Assembly: GCA_000444245.1 (NCBI GenBank)
Contig: KE606248.1
Location: forward strand, 2,116 to 24,254
Direction: 5' to 3'
DNA length: 22,139 bases
Source of the DNA: Botryllus schlosseri
Lineage: Eukaryota > Chordata > Ascidiacea > Stolidobranchia > Styelidae
The translations under genes were made by a program, and so were the position numbers. Below, piece by piece: positions 18,355 through 22,139 of this stretch (its first letter is position 1; each line of letters opens with the position of its first letter). The notes under the pieces were generated by a model that searched no databases, was not told the origin of the DNA, and saw only the letters and a program-made list of their open reading frames with translations.

Positions 18355-18704
18355 GGTAACATCTGAAGTTGTGTTGAAAACGGACAGGGGGTAAGAGAAA
18401 TCTCATTGAAAGCTCAAAGGTTACGAGCGCTAGAAAGGTTCGTGTGCGCATCTTCAGTAAGTTACTTTGCACGGTTTCCACACAGTTATTGGGCATTGTT
18501 TTAATTGAGAAAATCTATTTCCGAGGTACTGCTGGCTGAAGTGCATTCAAATCAGTGGTATGACCTTGAGGGTGAATTTGGCCGACACGATAACCTTGCG
18601 ATTTATTTGCTTTATATCGTCATCGTCCAAGCACATCAATGGTACAGATAAAAATAATACTGCCTACCTACTTCCAGACACCTAAATCGCCTCATGGCGC
18701 CACT
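18355..18704. other. no gene recognised
   Basis: No coding similarity. The leucine run in a minus-strand frame here is a reading of the AAGTAG array next door. Confidence 0.4.
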
Positions 18705-19262
18705 CCAACATGAATTGACTCTGAGACGACTACACCTAAGTCAGGTAAGCGTGACTTCAGACTGGGCTTCTTTCTTGAACATACACATGCAATTCTGCAT
18801 GTGCTCTCACTGTTCCGCGCTAATTGTGTGATACTTACATTCCAGCTTGTCCTATTTAAGACATAAAACAGTACGATAAAATCACAAATTACTATGGATT
18901 TTGCTGTGTAATTTGAACAGAAAGTTTTAAAAAAAGGCAAAATACTTGCAGAATATATGCAAGCGATCATGCGGCGATTGATTGCAATATCACAGTCTCA
19001 AACGTCTATCACTATTACCTATATATGAAAAACTGCGTTGGTTTTAGTAATGCCCGCCGATTATAACTTGACGCGATTTTCACATGTTTGAAATGGTGGG
19101 AACGCTCATAAAACAGCATCATTATATCTCGGGAAACACATTATACCGCACATTCTTTTATGCATTCTTTTATGCATATAAGCACCTATGTAGAGTTATA
19201 CACCGCAAAGTTATCACATCATTAGCGAGTCAGTAAGTAGAGATTGTCACGGTAATTCTAAT
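18705..19262 (-). other. 3' flank of gene B, paralogous to the 3' flank of gene A
   Basis: CTCTGAGACGACT...GTGACTTCAGA...CACTGTTCCGCGCTAATTGTGTGATAC (about 18720-18832) matches 3199-3296 downstream of gene A in the same orientation and order. No unambiguous AATAAA was found on the coding strand. It includes a direct repeat of CATTCTTTTATGCAT at 19151-19176. Confidence 0.6.
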
Positions 19263-19751
19263 TCACGGGTTGAACCCAATGTTATCGGATGCCAAGTATC
19301 TTTGACCCGCACGCTCGTGGTTTCGTAGTGCGTTGCATTGTTCCTTCCAAGGCCTGTATTCTTCTTTAAAAATGATTCGCATTCTATTCAAGGCCACTAG
19401 TATGATGACTAAGTTTTTGATCGCGAAATAAAAGGTTGAGGTCTCCCGATTTAAATCGCTTCCAATGGCATATAACCGAAGGACTAAAAATACTATATCC
19501 TGGCATAGCAGACAGACTACAAGCGCCCATATTTCGTTGTAGAAGCAAAATCGATTACAGCGGATACTAGAATATGATTTGTTGCCTCCTTTGTTTTCTT
19601 TTGGTATGCTGCGTTTCTTCTTAGCCCGATTGTTCCGATTGTCGTCGTTGAAGTCGGTTGCAGGCAACGTTTTGACAAGAGTAGTGGAAAGACACAATTG
19701 CAGCAAACTCAATGAATAGGCAGTCAAAACTACGATGACAAATGGACTATG
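19263..19751 (-). CDS. TMEM26-like: TMEM26-like gene B, last exon
   Basis: Acceptor TAATTTCAG ends at 19752; 162 codons follow to a stop at 19265-19263. It begins HSPFVIVVLTAYSLSLLQL, close to human [20 protein letters not shown]. It continues with a short polar linker, KSYSSIRCNRFCFYNEIWAL, the QDIVFLVLRLYAI segment, YFAIKNLVIILVALNRMR and a tail with NHERAGQRYLAS. It aligns over nearly its whole length with exon 4 of gene A, including the phase-0 start. The frame is intact. The QD in the FCFYNEIWAL block is closer to vertebrate TMEM26 (IQDGPF) than gene A's LD. Confidence 0.88.
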   Translation of the reverse strand, partial: HSPFVIVVLTAYSLSLLQLCLSTTLVKTLPATDFNDDNRNNRAKKKRSIPKENKGGNKSYSSIRCNRFCFYNEIWALVVCLLCQDIVFLVLRLYAIGSDLNRETSTFYFAIKNLVIILVALNRMRIIFKEEYRPWKEQCNALRNHERAGQRYLASDNIGFNP

Positions 19752-20448
19752 CTGAAATTAAATATACATATAGTAAATAAACAGGAGTGTGACAGACCAC
19801 CCATTAGGTGTACATTTGTATTTAGTATTTGTTAATATGATAGTATTGTCATTACTGCTATGCCCACCAAGTGTCTTGTCTAGTACTGACTACGTCGAAT
19901 GGACACTTGGTGGACTGGACACGTGACAAAGCATGTCACTTGTGACTTGTTTTGCGAACGGAACGCCTGTGCGTGGAATAAAGCTGACTGAATACGACAG
20001 TTGAATTTCTTATCATATACAAAATAGGTCTTACACGGGAGTAGTCAAGTTTTCCTGATGAATTGTAATTCAAGGATATCGACGAGGAAAGATAATGTTA
20101 CCACAATATAAGCCTACCTAGAATGAGTAGAATATGCCTTCAGCAGCCCCTGGAAAACGATCGAGTTAGAGGTACCCAGGTATCTTAAGTCGAGAAACAA
20201 TGATGTTCTACAGATGCACTATGGATGTAACCGAGTGTGGGGCAACACTTGCAAAATTTGATTACTTTGAATGAAGGGGGAGAGTGATGATGTACACTGA
20301 TGACACTGTATTTAGCAGATGGATGGAGTATGAATACACTGGTTTATCATTTAACAGTCTTTCATGCTAGTCATATGAATGGAACTACTTTAGGTCTATG
20401 TGTGAAGTTGTTAATACTGTTCTGTACATTTGCTAAAGTTATGCTCAC
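19752..20448 (-). other. gene B intron before last exon
   Basis: 697 bases with a GTGAGC donor at 20448 and a TTTCAG acceptor. It shares a conserved stretch with intron 3 of gene A (about 20055-20145 against 4376-4470) and lacks that intron's transposons. It contains a 12-base perfect inverted repeat, CCACCAAGTGTC (19864-19875) and GACACTTGGTGG (19902-19913). Confidence 0.7.
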
Positions 20449-20697
20449 TTTTCTTTCCTCCACAATGTCCGTTGTGCTTGAAACAGGTGCTTGTTGTGTC
20501 GTAACTGATGCTATGTTTGACGCGCATGTTTGTTTTTCCTTCGCTAACTCCAGAATGTCCGTTATGTCTGCCCCAGTTGCGACCATAGCAATCAGAAGTA
20601 AAGAGTGCTCGCTAGCTGGCAATTTCCGCTTGGGAGTCATCCACTTTCCGAACATAACCAGGAAGACCGTGGCTAGTGCAATGCCTTTGACTGCATT
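20449..20697 (-). CDS. TMEM26-like: TMEM26-like gene B, penultimate exon
   Basis: Acceptor CTATCACCAG ends at 20698; 83 codons follow to AGAAAA|GTGAGC. It encodes NAVKGIALATVFLVMFGKW, then MTPKRKLPASEHSLLLIAMV and ATGADITDILE, matching gene A exon 3. It is 27 residues longer than A: after DILE comes a Ser/Thr/Gln-rich stretch ending DIVEERK. The DNA around both ends of that stretch is nearly the same 19-mer (complements of 20548-20566 and 20458-20476), so the extra part looks like a local duplication that kept the frame. Earlier exons of gene B should lie beyond the right edge; none was found at 20720-22139. Confidence 0.87.
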
Positions 20698-21015
20698 CTG
20701 GTGATAGAAATTGTGAATGTTTTAGATCGAGTAATAGTGACAGAGCAGTATCTAGATCTGCAAGAACATGCTTGTTGTTTGCAAATGTATTGCAAATTTG
20801 CAGCGGTAACCCTTGACTTTTCTGTAATTAATATAAGCAGGGTTGCCAACGACATGGACCCAAAAACCAGAACAACAAAAAAATTTGATTACCATCAAAA
20901 TGACTTTTTTTGGACATATTTCTATTTCTATGAGTCATGTCATACTAAATTAGAAACTACTGATCTAAAAAAAGATAATGGAATTGCTGCATCAACTTTG
21001 ATGATTCATATAGAC
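20698..21015 (-). other. gene B upstream intron, acceptor-proximal part
   Basis: The 60 bases next to the acceptor match gene A (complements of 20701-20760 and 7349-7410, with GATAGARATTGTGAATG), which shows that the duplicated unit includes this intron. Further out there is no recognised feature. Confidence 0.6.
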
Positions 21016-22139
21016 CAGTGGTTTCCAACCTTTTTCGTCTCATCGCCCCCTTTTGAAGCTCCACGCCGATCATCGCCCCCCAAATAATGGAAACCAAAAA
21101 ATGGGCATACAATCTGGAGTCACCGGCGAGTTGACTAATAAAAAAAAAGGTCAACTTTTCGGCTCGACCTCGAAATCTCACTTCTACAGCTAAATGTTCG
21201 TGAGTTGACTAAAAAAAGGTCATTTCTCCGACTTGACTCCCATCAGGACCGTAACAGCACTTCGTCAGACCCCTCCCCCCATAAAAAACGTTGGTATTGG
21301 GCCCCGATAGGGTGATAAACCAAACCCCAGCCCCCCTCAACCAGTGAACTTTTTGCCGTTACATATCAGCTATACCCTAATTCATGTACTGTTTGGTGAG
21401 TCATCGTACTTCGCCTAAACGCGCCAAACGCGACAAATTTATATAATTCATGCTTGAATCGATCAATATGGTCGGGGATTGCATATATATTGCTATCAAT
21501 TTTTTATCCTCTCTCTGCTCGGGTAATCAGATTTATCGGTAGAGCTGAGTGTGGTGTGTTGGAAAAGGTAGGAACCCTAAATAATAATTAAACATCTTCG
21601 GGTGGACCCTTTGTTATATTGACTTCGTTACATGATGCTATTTCGTGACCTCCTATGTCTGCTATGTCAAAAGATGTGGATATCGCCAAAACGTACCAAA
21701 CTAAATGACGCATATTGTTTCAAATGGATATTTCTTTAGTGGCAAATAATTTTTCCCTGCGGGGTGGCATTTGTCTTGTCGGGTTCAGATCGCCAAGACA
21801 GGAACATTCGACGCCAGTCATTGAGGCGCATAAGGACAATTAAACATATATGTATATCGAAGTCTTCGGTCAGCACAAGGGCATTCCTTTTCGTCCAAGG
21901 TCTTCTCGCTGCTGATCGTTCTGGCACACTTCTCAGAGTTGCATGTTACATGGCCTATAACTTCATATGTATTGGTGCGTCGTGGCGCAGTAATGGCCGA
22001 CGCTGAAGTCTCCATTTTCATAAATCATGGGCATTGTTGTTGGGGGAAGGGTAGCCCAAAATCAAGAGGCATGACAATATTAAATCGTGCGCAGCGCGAA
22101 AATTAAAAAAAAAAGTTTCTTGAATTTCTAATAAAATAC
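21016..22139 (+). mobile_element. hAT-like non-autonomous repeat (copy d), runs off the window
   Basis: The left end CAGTGGTTTCCAACC at 21016-21030 is a typical hAT terminus, preceded by ATATAGAC, which fits the nnnTAnnn target pattern. Internal blocks match copy c (21279-22060), copy b (21530-21700) and copy a. The AT-rich end after GTGCGCAGCGCGAAAAT (22088) resembles GCGCGGGGCGCGAAGAAAAT (5953) in copy b. A second possible end, read as CACTGGTTGAGGGGGGC on the minus strand near 21347, could instead mark a separate 330-base MITE. No transposase frame is present. Confidence 0.5.

Noticed and set aside
18242-18496. Minus-strand frame with a run of leucines resembling a signal sequence
   Set aside because: The leucines come from the AAGTAG-type array; the true LINE frame overlaps it in another register.

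Overview
The window looks like AT-rich nuclear DNA of an invertebrate animal, possibly a deuterostome such as a tunicate (phylum inferred, low confidence). Introns with GT/AG borders, non-LTR retrotransposons, a tRNA-derived SINE and many hAT-type DNA transposon remnants exclude a prokaryotic source. No CRISPR array, rRNA gene or intact transposase was found.

The host content is a head-to-tail cluster of TMEM26-like membrane protein genes, all on the minus strand. Gene A (10561 down to 3766) is complete: four exons whose splice phases fit give a 351-residue protein, close to the usual length of TMEM26 (about 370 residues in human). Gene B, upstream of A in transcription order, shows only its last two exons (20697-20449 and 19751-19263); its 5' part lies beyond the right edge. 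Gene C, downstream of A, shows only exon 2 (540-441), with an in-frame stop; its 3' part would lie beyond the left edge and no exon 1 was found. A and B also match in intron and 3' flank, so the duplication unit was genomic and not a retrocopy. The molecular function of TMEM26 proteins is not well defined, so no pathway can be inferred.

Layout: 1-192 SINE; 441-540 gene C exon 2; 1120-1510 inverted pair of a hAT-like repeat; 2135-2390 fragment resembling a hAT dimerisation domain; 3180-3765 3' flank of gene A; 3766-10561 gene A, whose introns hold a nested MITE region (4754-6465) and a GC-rich R2-superfamily LINE fragment (8600-10080); 11255-13275 42-bp repeats on both sides of a foldback hAT MITE with a perfect 8-bp target duplication (11876-12802); 13731-14224 another MITE; 15090-16085 a further copy of the hAT-like family; 16165-16525 second SINE copy, opposite strand; 17860-18295 3' end of an L2/CR1-like LINE containing all the ambiguous bases; 18700-19262 3' flank of gene B; 19263-20697 gene B; 21016-22139 the longest copy of the hAT-like family, inside the intron of gene B upstream of its penultimate exon.

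The most notable points are the TMEM26-like tandem array with one whole, one edge-truncated and one apparently dying member, and the dense layering of non-autonomous hAT families around it. I did not find convincing evidence of a new multi-gene system.
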